The translations under genes and the position numbers were made by a program. The notes beneath the pieces were generated by a model. It was not told where the DNA came from. It did no database searches and was given only the letters and a program-made list of their open reading frames with translations. This document shows, one piece after another, positions 38,731 through 49,197 of a DNA stretch of 64,000 bases. The stretch is from assembly GCA_945861415.1 (NCBI GenBank), contig CAMAUV010000009.1, forward strand, positions 1-64,000, given 5' to 3'. The stretch's first letter is position 1; every line of letters starts with the position of its first letter. This DNA comes from Akkermansia muciniphila. Lineage in GTDB: Bacteria > Verrucomicrobiota > Verrucomicrobiia > Verrucomicrobiales > V1-33.

Positions 38731-38897
38731 TCCCGGACGAGATCGTCTACCTCGTGGCGACCAGAGGTTCGGGTGCAGATTACGTCTCGGCGCTCTCGTT
38801 GTGCGGGGCGCTGGTATTCATCGCGCTGGGGTTGGCGGCCCTGCCGTTCACTTTTTTGCTGGGCGGGAGGCGCGGCGGCTGGTCTACAGCTCCTTAG
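38727..38897 (+). CDS. 56-residue putative membrane protein
   Basis: It starts on the stop of the preceding interrupted ORF (ATGA overlap) and ends 14 bases inside the 3' end of the convergent pdhC gene. The peptide has one strong hydrophobic helix (ALSLCGALVFIALGLAALPFTFLLGG) followed by an Arg/Gly-rich end. No family recognised. Its reality depends on that of the preceding ORF. Confidence 0.4.
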   Translation: MIPDEIVYLVATRGSGADYVSALSLCGALVFIALGLAALPFTFLLGGRRGGWSTAP

Positions 38898-40125
38898 GCC
38901 TCTGCATGAGACTGGCGACTCTGTGGAGGAGGCGACCGGCGCCTCCTCCGTCGATGACCCTGTGGTCAAAGCTCAGGGTGAGCCCAGCTTGCGTCTGCGG
39001 GATAAATTTTTCCTGCTCCGCGTCCCAAAAGGGTTGCTTGATGCCTACGCCGAGCCCCAGTAGCAGACTTTGTTCCGGTAGAGGAATGGGCGTGGCCCAT
39101 TCAATACCAAATGTTCCAAAGTTGGTGATGGTGGCAATCCCTACGCCGCGGGCTTCCGGCGGGAGTTTGCGTTCACGGGCGCGCTGCACCAGTTCGTTAT
39201 AGTTGGCGGTCAAATCGGCCAGTGTCTTCTTCTCCACATCACGTATAATGGGGACAAGAACGCCTTCATCTACTTCTACAGCGAACCCAAGATCAATGGC
39301 CGGCGGGTGCACGATACGTTTACCGATGAGGCGGCCGGCAGCCGCGGTATTTTCGGATAGTGCGATGGCAAGAGCGCGCATCGCATACAGGGCGGGACCG
39401 GGGCGCGGTTCGGTATGAGCTTTCCGGTGTTTCAGCAGGGGATCAAGATTCACTCGAATGCCAATCGTGGCTAGCGGCCGCGTCCAGCTGCGGCGCATGG
39501 AGTCCGCCACTGCGATGCGCATGGGGCTGGCTGCCGTGGTCTGGTGCTGATCGAGCTGTGCCATGAAGTTCTCGAAATCCTCCACAGTAACGCGACCGCC
39601 GCTTCCGCTGCCGGCTACTCCAGAGAGGTCGGAGGCATTGATGCCCAGTTCAACCATGCGGGCCCGGAGACGCGGGGAAATGTATCCGGCTCCGGTGGTG
39701 GATACGGGCACAGGCAGGCCTGTCAGCACGGGCTGCACTGGGGGCGTCTCCGCATGCATCTGAATGCTGGACTCCACTTTAAAGTGTAGGCCGGCAAGAT
39801 CATCACCGGTAGCGGTGTCGCCGGCAGTCACTGGCTGCACGGGGTTTTCCGCTATGGGCTGAACCCCGGCGCGAGCGGCCTCCTCAGCAGTCACACGAAG
39901 GTAGCCCAGCGTGCTGCCCACGGGATAACTCTCGCCATTGCGGCAGCTAAATTCCTCCACGATGCCGCTGCATGGTATAGTGACGCTCATGGTGGCCTTT
40001 TGCGTTTCCACCTCCATGATTTCTTGGTCGGCCTGCACGCTGTCACCCGGGTGGACTTCAAGCCGGATAATCGTCGCCTCGGCAATTGATTCACCGAGTT
40101 GAGGCATGAGAATCGGAATACGCAT
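38884..40125 (-). CDS. pdhC: dihydrolipoamide acyltransferase (E2) of a 2-oxoacid dehydrogenase complex
   Basis: 413 residues with one N-terminal lipoyl domain (lipoylated Lys43 in VETQKATMS), a peripheral-subunit binding domain (ISPRLRARMVELGINASDLSG) and the catalytic trimer-forming domain ending SFDHRVIDGGGAGRLL, which contains the His and Asp of the active site. It moves the acyl group from E1 to CoA. It follows E1beta by 14 bases. No E3 gene is adjacent. Pyruvate is the likely substrate, but branched-chain or acetoin complexes look similar. Confidence 0.88.
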   Translation of the reverse strand: MRIPILMPQLGESIAEATIIRLEVHPGDSVQADQEIMEVETQKATMSVTIPCSGIVEEFSCRNGESYPVGSTLGYLRVTAEEAARAGVQPIAENPVQPVTAGDTATGDDLAGLHFKVESSIQMHAETPPVQPVLTGLPVPVSTTGAGYISPRLRARMVELGINASDLSGVAGSGSGGRVTVEDFENFMAQLDQHQTTAASPMRIAVADSMRRSWTRPLATIGIRVNLDPLLKHRKAHTEPRPGPALYAMRALAIALSENTAAAGRLIGKRIVHPPAIDLGFAVEVDEGVLVPIIRDVEKKTLADLTANYNELVQRARERKLPPEARGVGIATITNFGTFGIEWATPIPLPEQSLLLGLGVGIKQPFWDAEQEKFIPQTQAGLTLSFDHRVIDGGGAGRLLHRVASLMQRPKEL

Positions 40126-40139
40126 AGGTTGGGAAAGGC

Positions 40140-41105
40140 TTACTGCTTGAGCAGATCACGAATGGACGACTCAATCGTCGCCGCAGTAGGCCGGTGAACG
40201 GCCCATAAATTTGGGTGGTAGGGAATGGGCGTGTCCTTGCAGTTCAGGCGGCGCGGCGGCGCATCCAAGAGGTGGAAGCCTTCCATGGCGATGCGGGAGA
40301 CGACCTCTGCCGTGACGCCGCCCCACGGAAAGGACTCGCCGACGGCGAGCAGGCGTCCGGTACGGGCCACCGATGCGAGAATTGTATCCGTATCCAGCGG
40401 CTTCACGCTGCGCAGGTCCACGACTTCGATTTCGAATCCATCGCGCGCCAGTTCATTAGCGGCGGCGAGGGCTTCGTGCAGCATGGCGCTGTAAGTCACC
40501 ACGGTGGCATGGCGTCCGCCGCGCATGATGCGGGCCTTGCCGATGGGCAGACGCTCCTCCGGCAGGGAATCGGCTTTGAGGTGGTAGTAGAGGAATTTGT
40601 GTTCGCAGAAAATGACGGGATCGTTGAGCGTGATGGCTTCCAGCAGCATCCAGTAGGCATCGCCTACTGTCGCCGGCGTGAGCACCACGAGTCCCGGATA
40701 GTGCGCATAGAGGCTTTCCATATTCTGACTGTGGAATGGCCCGCTGCCCGATGTGCCTCCGCTGGGTAGGCGCACTACGAGAGGGCAGGGAACTCCCGTG
40801 CGCCAGTAGTGTGTAGCCGCCTGATTGATGATCTGGTTGAAGGCGATGCTGGAAAAGTCTGCGAACTGCATCTCCACGATGGGCCTCATGCCGTCGATGG
40901 CAGCGCCTACGGCCATGCCCAGCATGGCGTCTTCACTGATGGGGCTGTCCAGCACGCGGCCGGGGAATTCCTTCGCCAGATTTTTGGTGGCTTTGAAGGC
41001 ACCGCCAAAAGTGGCGATGTCCTGGCCGTAAAGAAAAACGGCGGGGTCCTCACGCAGCGCCTTGTTTTGCGCCTCACGGATTGCTTCGAGGTATGTAATG
41101 CTCAC
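40140..41105 (-). CDS. pdhB: 2-oxoacid dehydrogenase E1 beta subunit
   Basis: 321 residues from a GTG at 41105, which overlaps the E1alpha stop as GTGA and begins VSITYLEAIREAQN, the normal E1beta start; the longer ORF from 41156 lies inside pdhA. Typical segments: VFLYGQDIATFGGAF, DSPISEDAMLGMAVGAA, EMQFADFSSIAFNQI and VVRLPSGG. With E1alpha it forms the thiamine-diphosphate enzyme that decarboxylates pyruvate or a related oxoacid. The exact substrate is not certain. Confidence 0.9.
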   Translation of the reverse strand: MSITYLEAIREAQNKALREDPAVFLYGQDIATFGGAFKATKNLAKEFPGRVLDSPISEDAMLGMAVGAAIDGMRPIVEMQFADFSSIAFNQIINQAATHYWRTGVPCPLVVRLPSGGTSGSGPFHSQNMESLYAHYPGLVVLTPATVGDAYWMLLEAITLNDPVIFCEHKFLYYHLKADSLPEERLPIGKARIMRGGRHATVVTYSAMLHEALAAANELARDGFEIEVVDLRSVKPLDTDTILASVARTGRLLAVGESFPWGGVTAEVVSRIAMEGFHLLDAPPRRLNCKDTPIPYHPNLWAVHRPTAATIESSIRDLLKQ

Positions 41106-42157
41106 GCGGTCTGCAGGTTTCCTTCCATCAACCATTCCGACGCCAGCGGCATCCATGTCTCCCGTGCCGGGTCGGGACGCGGTTCGCGCTGGGCCTGCGC
41201 CACGGCCTGCTGGACCTGCTCGTAGGCTTCAGCCTCCATGAGTTCCAGTTCGTGGGGAGAAGCCCAGCCATTGGTCAGCATTGTGGCGCGGGCGGCCTTG
41301 AGGCAGTCGCGATTTTCCGCCAGTTCGCGCAATTCCACGGGCACATAAGATGCGTCGTCGTGAGCCCCATGGCCGCAAAGGCGCAGCAGACGGCCCACCA
41401 CCATTTGGGGGCCGCCGCCGGCACGTGCCCGACTCACTGCTGCATCGAACGTGGCGATGCACTGTGCGAGGTCTGTGCCGTCGATGGAAATTCCCTGCGC
41501 CCCATAGCCGCGCGCACGCTCGACCAGATCGTCACAGGCAAACTGCCGCGTGCTCGGCGTGGAGTAGGCGAACTGATTATTCGCCACCGCTACTACTAGG
41601 GGCAGACGCTCCACCGCGGCCATATTCATCGCCTCGTGCCAGGCGCCAGTGGAGGTCCCACCTTCACCGATCGACGCCGCGCCCACCACTCCGGTTTCCC
41701 CTTTGAAGCGGCGCGACATCAACACCCCGCACACCACCGAAACCATAGCTCCAAGATGCGAAATCATCGCGGGCATGCCTTTCCGCGGTTCGCCGCGGTG
41801 GATATTGCCGTCCCGGCCGCGCATTGGCCCGAGCACACTGCCCAGATAGGTGCGCAGCGTGCTGAGCACCGTGTCCCCAAAAGCCATCCGGCCAGCCTGG
41901 TCACGGATGAGCGGGGCAAAGACATCTCGTCCCTGCTGCAAAGCCATGCCCAGCGCTGCGCTGAACGCCTCCTGTCCGCGGCCCAGATAGACGCCGCCGA
42001 CGATCTTTCCGGCGTGATATAAAGCGGCGATTTTATCTTCCACCGTGCGCGAAAGCAGCATCCAGCGGAACCCCTCGGCGAACCTCTCCGCCGTGACGCC
42101 CGTGGGCAACAAACCTTCTATGCTTGCTGACTGAATCATTAATTTCCTCGCGTACAA
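41102..42157 (-). CDS. pdhA: 2-oxoacid dehydrogenase E1 alpha subunit
   Basis: 351 residues (a start six codons later, at the MIQSAS Met, is also possible). The thiamine-diphosphate/Mg site runs from IGEGGTSTGAWHEAMNMAAV to VANNQFAYS, with GEG where GDG is most common. The substrate loop and HGAHDD segment fit the family. First gene of the minus-strand E1alpha-E1beta-E2 operon, with translational coupling to E1beta. GEGGTS-type sequences also occur in branched-chain E1, so the substrate call is moderate. Confidence 0.88.
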   Translation of the reverse strand: MYARKLMIQSASIEGLLPTGVTAERFAEGFRWMLLSRTVEDKIAALYHAGKIVGGVYLGRGQEAFSAALGMALQQGRDVFAPLIRDQAGRMAFGDTVLSTLRTYLGSVLGPMRGRDGNIHRGEPRKGMPAMISHLGAMVSVVCGVLMSRRFKGETGVVGAASIGEGGTSTGAWHEAMNMAAVERLPLVVAVANNQFAYSTPSTRQFACDDLVERARGYGAQGISIDGTDLAQCIATFDAAVSRARAGGGPQMVVGRLLRLCGHGAHDDASYVPVELRELAENRDCLKAARATMLTNGWASPHELELMEAEAYEQVQQAVAQAQREPRPDPARETWMPLASEWLMEGNLQTA

Positions 42158-42426
42158 CAGGGCGAACAGAGCGACAAGGGAAACTTCCGCCTTGAGAGCA
42201 CCAAGCCGACGTCCGGTCTCCGGCGGTTCCCTCTCCGTCTAGGTGAGGCGCAGGCAGGAACACTTCTTCAAACCACCAAAGCTGCTCATGAAGAACGGGT
42301 TATCGAAAAATATTACCGGGAATGCCTGCAATTTCATTGTGTTGGAGATTGCCATGGCAGCCACGCCCAGGTATAATCACAGCCCTAATTCAGTCCGGGC
42401 CGCCCAAAGTTATTGATTCGCCGACC

Positions 42427-45400
42427 ATGAAAAAATTGCTCCTCTTCCTGACTGTCGTCGGTTCGCTGGCGACTTTCTTATATTTCCTCGCGGCGCCCGC
42501 TCAAGAGGAAGACCCGGCAGGCAGCGTGCCCGGCAAGTCGCTCGCTAAAAACAACTCCCTGACGAAGGCAAAGGACCAGTCTGCAAGGCCCTCTAAGCAG
42601 GGCGCAGAGTTTGGTGCGCACGCGCTCCAGGCGGCGAAATCGCCGGATTTTAGAGCCCTGCAAGCTTTCCGTGAGTGGGAACAGCGCTATATGGCGGCGA
42701 CGGTGGAGGAACGTGCGTCCATGGCATCAGAAGGGGCGCACTTGGCAAAAGTACGCCGGCCGGAAATGAAAAAGCTGATCGTGCAGAATCCACGGTTGGC
42801 GCTGGAAATTGCGGTGCGTCCGGTGGTGCGGCAGGACCTGCCTGCGGAGGTAGTGGCGGAACTAGAGAAGCTTGTTAGTAAGAGCGGTGATTTCAAAGCT
42901 TACTTTGGCCGTCCGCAGGAGGGCCTGACCCTGCCGGAGGACGCGGAGCTGGTGATGCGCTACTTTGAAACGGCGGAAGGCGACAGCTTTAAAGCCCGGG
43001 TCTTTGGGAATATGCGGGAGGCCGTCAGCCGCAAGGGTGTGCCATTCCGCGGCGTGGCAATGGACCGGGAACTGGCCGTGGCGGAAAATCCAGTGCGGCA
43101 GATGGAAGCTGGGGAGAGAATTGCTGCAGGCACACAGATTGACGAAACGTGCCCGGTTTCAAGTATCAGGACACCCACCAGCTCGGAGACACCTATTGAG
43201 GTGGAGCCGGAAACTCCTATCGTGGAATTGGGCGGGCGCATTATCCGTCTGTGCAACGGCACGCATGTCCACTTGTTTGGCGAATCCCAGCTTTGGGCCA
43301 TCGGCGGCCCCGGCGGCGCAGGCAATTTCCTCGACAACCACCCCGGCACTTCTTCCGAAGCGATCGGGAATTTCCGCTGCCTCTACATCCGGGTTACTTA
43401 TCCGGACCAGATGCGCGCTCCGAACACCGAGGGCCGCGCCTACAGTGACATGCGGAATGTTTCGCGGTTCTACCTTGAGAATTCGTTTGGTAAGCTGACG
43501 ACCACTACCTCCGTGACCCCGCTCATTGTGATGCCGCATACTAAAGCGTGGTACATTGCCAAGGACAGCGAGGTGGACGGACTGGGCCTTGTGCACAGCC
43601 ATGCACGGGAAGAGGCCCGCAAACTGGGATACGACAACACCAAGTTCAACTGCACCATTGTCCGCGTGAACGAAGGTCCGCGGCTGAGCGGCATTTCGTG
43701 GGGCGGTGGAGACAGCGTGTGGGTTTCATGGGACGGCATGGACGTGCTCAACCATGAATGTGGCCACTCGCTAGGGCGCAATCACGCCAACTTTTGGGAG
43801 ACCACCGACGGATCGGCCATCGGCTTGGGGGAAGACCGGGAATATGGAAACACTCTCGACGTCATGGGCGGGGGCAGCGGATTTGGGGCTCACTACAACA
43901 GCTACAGTAAACGAAGCCTCGGCTGGCTTCAGGACGGCTACACTCACCGCCCCGGCACCACGCCGAACTACAATGGCGTCTACCGGATATATGCTTATGA
44001 TCAGCCTCGGCTGGAGGAGGAGAAACGCTACTCGCTGCGAGTGGACAAGGACGCCCAGCGCCGATTCTATCTTGAATACCATCCCGCCATCGGCGGCAAA
44101 TGGCCCAACCAGATGGTTCTGATGATGAGTGGTCTGGGCAGCAACGCGGGACACCTTGTGGACACCACGCCCGGCAGCGTCGGCGGCAAGGGCGACGGCG
44201 GCATCCAGATCGGTCGCACGTTCAGTGACTTTGAAAGCGATACGCACTTCACCGTGCTGAGCAAGAACGGCACCAATCCCGAGTCGCTGGATGTGGCGCT
44301 AATGCGGGGGCCATTCCCCGGCAATCTACCTCCTGTGGTGAGCCTCGCCGCCTCTGCCGCCACGGCGGCCGTAAATGGCAGCGTCACTTTCACCGCGAGC
44401 GCCAGCGACCCCAATGGAGACACGCTCGCCTATCACTGGGATTTCAGCGACGGCTATGTGGCGGCGAACTCCTCCAGCATCACGCGGAATTTTACCGCCA
44501 CGGACCAGCAGACTATCGGGCTGACGGTGAGCGACATGAGGGGGGGTAAGGTTAGGGCACACACTTATCTTACTATTGGCAATCCCGGCCGCGTCATGGT
44601 CAGCGGACGCATCACCGCCGCCGGCCAGCCGCTCCCGGGTGTATTAGTGATCAGTGACACGGACAAGTATTGCTTTACTGATACAAACGGCGATTATGTG
44701 CTCGCCGACCTCCAGACGGGCTTCCGGACCCTGACGGCTTCGCTCACCGGCTACACGTTCACACCGGGCTTTACCAATCCTCTGAGCGGCACACTCGCGG
44801 GCACGGCGCCGACCGTGACGGGGCTGGACTGGACTGCCGACAGCGTTAGCGAAGTCACCCTGACCGCTACCGACGCCGCAGAAGGCGGAGCAAGCGGCAG
44901 CTTTGTCATCACCCGCACCGGCGATACTGCGGCTGCGCTGAATGTGACCGTGGCCCCCGTCGGCGGTTCGGCGGGGAAGACTACGGATTACACTTTCTCT
45001 CCCGACTACAGTGCCAGCGGGAGTATGAACACGTTCACAATTCCCTCCGGACAGGCTTCGCTCATGGTCACAGTCGTCGCGGTGAATGACACCGCGCAGG
45101 AAGGCCCGGAGACGGTCATGCTCCAGCTCGCAGCCGGTGCCTATCAAGTTCGCACAAGCGGTCTCGCCTCGCTCACTATTGCTGACAACGACACCATCCG
45201 CCCCGTGGTGAGCATCGTCGCCACCGACATCTACGCTGCCGAGACGGCCGGCGACATGGGCACGTTCCTTGTGAGCCGCACCGGTGACAAGGGGTCCGCG
45301 TTGACTATTTCTCTTACCTACAGCGGCACGGCCACGAATGGCCCGGACTACGCTCTTCCCGCACAGGTGACCATCCCTGCCGGCCAGTCCTTCACACTGC

Positions 45401-48400
45401 TCACGTTCACTCCGGCAGACGACACCGCGCAGGAAACTCCTGAGGACGTGACCGTGAGGGTCGCGGTGAATGCCGCTTACGTCGTCAGCACCATCGCCGC
45501 CGCCGCCAGTGTGACCATTACCGACAACGATTTAGCAACGCTGAATGTCACTGCGCTGGATGACACTTTGAACGAGGCCGGGCGCGGCACGGGCCTTGTA
45601 GTCATTTCCCGCACTGGCAGCCTCTCGGCACCGCTCACGGTTTACTACGGACTCAGCGGTAGCGCACTTCATGGCACGGATTACGCGGCGCTGCCGGGGC
45701 AGGTCACTTTCCCTGCAGGAGTCGAGAGCGTGCCAGTCTTCCTCACACCGTACGACGACGATCAGGGCGAAGCGGAGGAAAGCATCACCTTCCATCTCGC
45801 GCTCTACGATAACGCCTATACGCTGGGGCCGAATTTCACGGCCGTCCTCAACATCAAAGACAATGCCGACCCGCCATTGTTGACCGTCACTGCCAACAGC
45901 GCTTCCGAGCCTTCGACCAGCGGTACCTTTACCTTTACGGCGTTTGGTAACGTCAGCGGAAATGTAGCAGTGAACTATTCCATTAGCGGCACCGCCAGCG
46001 GAGGATCAGACTTCACGTTGCCCTCCGGAACGGTGAACATCGCGGGGACTTCCACGGACACAAAAGGCGTCTCCGCTACCGTGAGTATTCCCATTCTCAA
46101 CGATGCGCTGCCGGAGGACACGGAGACCGTCGTTCTGACCATCACCTCTGGCGCGGGCTATGCGGTTTACAATGATGGTCAGGCCACCATGCGCATCAAA
46201 GACGATGACTCCGAACCCGTGGCCGTCAGCGCTAGCAGCGGCAGTCTGAAAGAACCCTCGGACGACAGCGCATTCTACATTTCCCGCGTCGGAAGCACTG
46301 GCGAACTTGCTGTGAGCTACGCTATGAGCGGTAGTGCCACCAACGGCATAGACTACAGGATTCTCAGCGGCAGAGCGGTCATACCCGATGGCGCTACAGG
46401 TGTGGATGTCGGTGTCACTACCACGGATGACACCCTTAGGGAAGGCGCAGAGACCGTCATCATGACTCTGAACAAAGGAGCAGGTTACGGAATAGAAGTG
46501 GCCCAAGCGACGCTTTACCTCGAAGACAACGACCTGCCTTCCAGTCTGCCCTCCATGGGCTTCACCTCCGCCACCGGAGCCACCACTGAGATGCCGGATG
46601 CGACCATTGGAGAGTATCGCGATATCCCCGTCACCCTTCCCTCCGCCATGACGGGTACAGTAACCATGGACTACGTGGCCCGCGGCGGCACCGCCACCGG
46701 CGATGACATCGACTGGAGCTTCGCGGATGCGGCCAGCGGCAACGCGCTCATCAGCCGCGGCACCCTCACTTTCCCGCCCGGGACGACGACCCAGAATGTG
46801 CGCATCCGGGTGCGCAATGACGGCGTCATCGAAGGCAGCGAGACCATCATCATTGACCTGATCAATCTCAATACGGGAGGAAGCGGCGTGCGCTTCAGCA
46901 GCACGCGCTATCGCCATACCCTTACTGTGACGGACAATGCTGCGGCGAACCCGGTGCCGCGCGTGAGTTTTCTCACCGCAGCCACCACCCGACAGGAAAG
47001 CGACGGCACAGAGCCGCTTCTGATTGCCGCCCTGGACACTGCCAGCGCTTCCACTGTCACGGTGAACTATACGCTCGGAGGCACTGCCACCGCCGGCAGC
47101 GACTACGCACTGGCTCCAGTAACGCTGACATTTATTGCTGGAGAGACCTTTAAGAGGGTTCCACTCACCATCATCTCCGATGGTGTCACAGAGCTGGCGG
47201 AAACCATCATCGTAACTCTCAGTTCCCCAGCCGGAGCGGTCATCGGCAGCATCCCGGCGCACACCATCACTGTTGCGGATGTAAATGTCGCCGCGGTCAG
47301 CGCCAGTGCCAATTCAGCCACCGTGGAAGAGGACAGCAGTCAGAGCGCGGTCTTTACCATTACACGCACGGGAGGCGCTACTGTTTTCCCACTAACCGTT
47401 AGCTACACCATCAGCGGCACTGCCTCTGCGGGGGCGGACTATAACGCGCTGAGCGGTAGTGTTACGCTGGCAGGCGGCCAACTGAGCGCAGCGCTCAACA
47501 TTACTCTCTTGCCGGACACCGATCAGGAGAGCGGCGAAACCGTAATCCTCACGATCAATGACACCGCGGATTACAATCCCGGAGCAACACCAGTGGCCAC
47601 CGTCACCATCCTCGACGATGACGCTCCGCCGGTAATCACCTACGTGACCCCTACGGCTGCCAGTGTGGCCATCCCGCAAGGCGTGGGGCTGATGGCGGAG
47701 GTCAATGCAACGCGTGAACTTCCCTCTGGCAGCTCCCTCGCTGCGGTGATGTGGAGCTCCGTCAGTGGCCCCGGAACGGTCACTTTTGAAACCCCTGACA
47801 GCCGCCGCACCGCAGTGACTTTTGATGCCGCCGGCACCTATGTCCTCCGGGCCAGTTCTACCCACGGCATTACGGTCGATGCGGATGTCACCGTGACTGT
47901 AGTGGCTCATGCGATTACCCAAAACTTCACGGCTGCCCGGTTTGGCAATGCTCCGGTGACTGCAGGGTTCACTTACACTGAGGCCACGGGCACCTACAAT
48001 CTAACCACCGGGGGCAGCAGCATTCCCAGCACCGGCACAGAGGATCAGTTCCTCTTTGCCGGGCAGGCGATTACAGGAGACTGCAGCATCACGGCCCGTT
48101 TCGTGAGTCTCGGCATCGGCGGCAGTAATACATCGGACAACCGTTCGGGTGTGATGATCCGTGAAACCCTGAACAGCGGCGGAAGTCCTCACGCCTTTGT
48201 CGGCATCACTAAAACGCCTGCCGCGCGCTTCATCAGCCGTGCGGTCACAGGAACCACCAGCACGAATACCACAGGCATCGGTAGTTTCCCATACTGGGTG
48301 CGGATGGTTCGCGGCGGTAATGTGTTCACCGGCGAGACAGCACCCGACGTCAACGGCGCCCCCGGCACATGGACCCAGCTGGGTAGCCGAACCATCGCCA

Positions 48401-49197
48401 TGCCGTCCGTAGCCCTCATCGGAATCGCCGGGGCCAGCGGCAGCAGCAGCGGCAACACTGCCGCCGCCGTGGTTGTGGATAATGTCCGCATTCTCCCCCA
48501 TGCCCCGATTTCCAATCTCGGTGTCAATGTGGACGCCGGTGCCGCCCTGAGCGGTTCCGGGCCATGGAATCTGGATGCCACCGTAAGCGATGACAATCAG
48601 CCCGACCCTGCTTCGCTGAGCACCGGCTGGCTCTCCCTCAGCGGCCCGGCCACTGCCACCTTCCAGAATGCCGGATCAGTTGATACCGGTGTGTTCTTCC
48701 CAACTTCAGGCACCTATCGCCTGCGCCTCACCGCAGATGACAGTCAGGTCACTACCTTTGATGACACTACGGCGGTCATCAGCACCCAAACGCCGATCGA
48801 AGCATGGCGGGCCGCGCAGTTCGGAGTCAACGCCACCAATCCCGCCATCGCCGGCAATCTGGTGGATTTTGAAAACGACGGACTGACAAACATTGTCGAA
48901 TACGCCCTAGCCAGCACACCTCAGACCAGCGTCGCGGCCCACCTCCCCGTCTCCACCACCGACGGCGCCACTATTACCTACACCTACCGCCTGAATCTTG
49001 ATGCCAAGGACGTTTCCGTGGAGCTTCAGGCCTCACCGGATATGACCAACTGGAGCAATACCCCGGCCACGCTCAACACTCTTAGTGACGATGGCCATGT
49101 GCGCGTCATCCAGGCCACCATTCCTGCCTCGGCGAACCGCCGCTTCATCCGCCTCAACGTCACCCATTCCCATCAGCTAAATCCATGGCGCAAGTAG
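42427..49197 (+). CDS. giant secreted metzincin protease with PKD and Calx-beta repeats
   Basis: 2256 residues from the ATG at 42427, which opens a signal peptide (MKKLLLFLTVVGSLATFLYFLAA). A metalloprotease domain (about 230-600) has the full metzincin zinc motif HECGHSLGRNH near residue 443 and a Met-turn DVMGG about 35 residues later; it resembles gametolysin-type (M11) peptidases. Then come a PKD domain (about 634-720), a carboxypeptidase-regulatory-like beta domain (about 723-790), about eight Calx-beta repeats (808-1733), each ending in a short Asp/Asn-rich turn such as TDND or DDD, an Ig-like domain, a DUF1349-like jelly roll (about 1835-2020), another PKD-like domain and a C-terminal module with DFENDGLTNIVEYAL. 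Probably calcium-stiffened and surface-bound or secreted; substrate unknown. Confidence 0.9.
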   Translation: MKKLLLFLTVVGSLATFLYFLAAPAQEEDPAGSVPGKSLAKNNSLTKAKDQSARPSKQGAEFGAHALQAAKSPDFRALQAFREWEQRYMAATVEERASMASEGAHLAKVRRPEMKKLIVQNPRLALEIAVRPVVRQDLPAEVVAELEKLVSKSGDFKAYFGRPQEGLTLPEDAELVMRYFETAEGDSFKARVFGNMREAVSRKGVPFRGVAMDRELAVAENPVRQMEAGERIAAGTQIDETCPVSSIRTPTSSETPIEVEPETPIVELGGRIIRLCNGTHVHLFGESQLWAIGGPGGAGNFLDNHPGTSSEAIGNFRCLYIRVTYPDQMRAPNTEGRAYSDMRNVSRFYLENSFGKLTTTTSVTPLIVMPHTKAWYIAKDSEVDGLGLVHSHAREEARKLGYDNTKFNCTIVRVNEGPRLSGISWGGGDSVWVSWDGMDVLNHECGHSLGRNHANFWETTDGSAIGLGEDREYGNTLDVMGGGSGFGAHYNSYSKRSLGWLQDGYTHRPGTTPNYNGVYRIYAYDQPRLEEEKRYSLRVDKDAQRRFYLEYHPAIGGKWPNQMVLMMSGLGSNAGHLVDTTPGSVGGKGDGGIQIGRTFSDFESDTHFTVLSKNGTNPESLDVALMRGPFPGNLPPVVSLAASAATAAVNGSVTFTASASDPNGDTLAYHWDFSDGYVAANSSSITRNFTATDQQTIGLTVSDMRGGKVRAHTYLTIGNPGRVMVSGRITAAGQPLPGVLVISDTDKYCFTDTNGDYVLADLQTGFRTLTASLTGYTFTPGFTNPLSGTLAGTAPTVTGLDWTADSVSEVTLTATDAAEGGASGSFVITRTGDTAAALNVTVAPVGGSAGKTTDYTFSPDYSASGSMNTFTIPSGQASLMVTVVAVNDTAQEGPETVMLQLAAGAYQVRTSGLASLTIADNDTIRPVVSIVATDIYAAETAGDMGTFLVSRTGDKGSALTISLTYSGTATNGPDYALPAQVTIPAGQSFTLLTFTPADDTAQETPEDVTVRVAVNAAYVVSTIAAAASVTITDNDLATLNVTALDDTLNEAGRGTGLVVISRTGSLSAPLTVYYGLSGSALHGTDYAALPGQVTFPAGVESVPVFLTPYDDDQGEAEESITFHLALYDNAYTLGPNFTAVLNIKDNADPPLLTVTANSASEPSTSGTFTFTAFGNVSGNVAVNYSISGTASGGSDFTLPSGTVNIAGTSTDTKGVSATVSIPILNDALPEDTETVVLTITSGAGYAVYNDGQATMRIKDDDSEPVAVSASSGSLKEPSDDSAFYISRVGSTGELAVSYAMSGSATNGIDYRILSGRAVIPDGATGVDVGVTTTDDTLREGAETVIMTLNKGAGYGIEVAQATLYLEDNDLPSSLPSMGFTSATGATTEMPDATIGEYRDIPVTLPSAMTGTVTMDYVARGGTATGDDIDWSFADAASGNALISRGTLTFPPGTTTQNVRIRVRNDGVIEGSETIIIDLINLNTGGSGVRFSSTRYRHTLTVTDNAAANPVPRVSFLTAATTRQESDGTEPLLIAALDTASASTVTVNYTLGGTATAGSDYALAPVTLTFIAGETFKRVPLTIISDGVTELAETIIVTLSSPAGAVIGSIPAHTITVADVNVAAVSASANSATVEEDSSQSAVFTITRTGGATVFPLTVSYTISGTASAGADYNALSGSVTLAGGQLSAALNITLLPDTDQESGETVILTINDTADYNPGATPVATVTILDDDAPPVITYVTPTAASVAIPQGVGLMAEVNATRELPSGSSLAAVMWSSVSGPGTVTFETPDSRRTAVTFDAAGTYVLRASSTHGITVDADVTVTVVAHAITQNFTAARFGNAPVTAGFTYTEATGTYNLTTGGSSIPSTGTEDQFLFAGQAITGDCSITARFVSLGIGGSNTSDNRSGVMIRETLNSGGSPHAFVGITKTPAARFISRAVTGTTSTNTTGIGSFPYWVRMVRGGNVFTGETAPDVNGAPGTWTQLGSRTIAMPSVALIGIAGASGSSSGNTAAAVVVDNVRILPHAPISNLGVNVDAGAALSGSGPWNLDATVSDDNQPDPASLSTGWLSLSGPATATFQNAGSVDTGVFFPTSGTYRLRLTADDSQVTTFDDTTAVISTQTPIEAWRAAQFGVNATNPAIAGNLVDFENDGLTNIVEYALASTPQTSVAAHLPVSTTDGATITYTYRLNLDAKDVSVELQASPDMTNWSNTPATLNTLSDDGHVRVIQATIPASANRRFIRLNVTHSHQLNPWRK

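Noticed and set aside
46006-47262. 418-codon minus-strand frame inside the giant protease gene
   Set aside because: It is antisense to the Calx-beta repeats, has no recognisable domain and covers only part of the repeat array.
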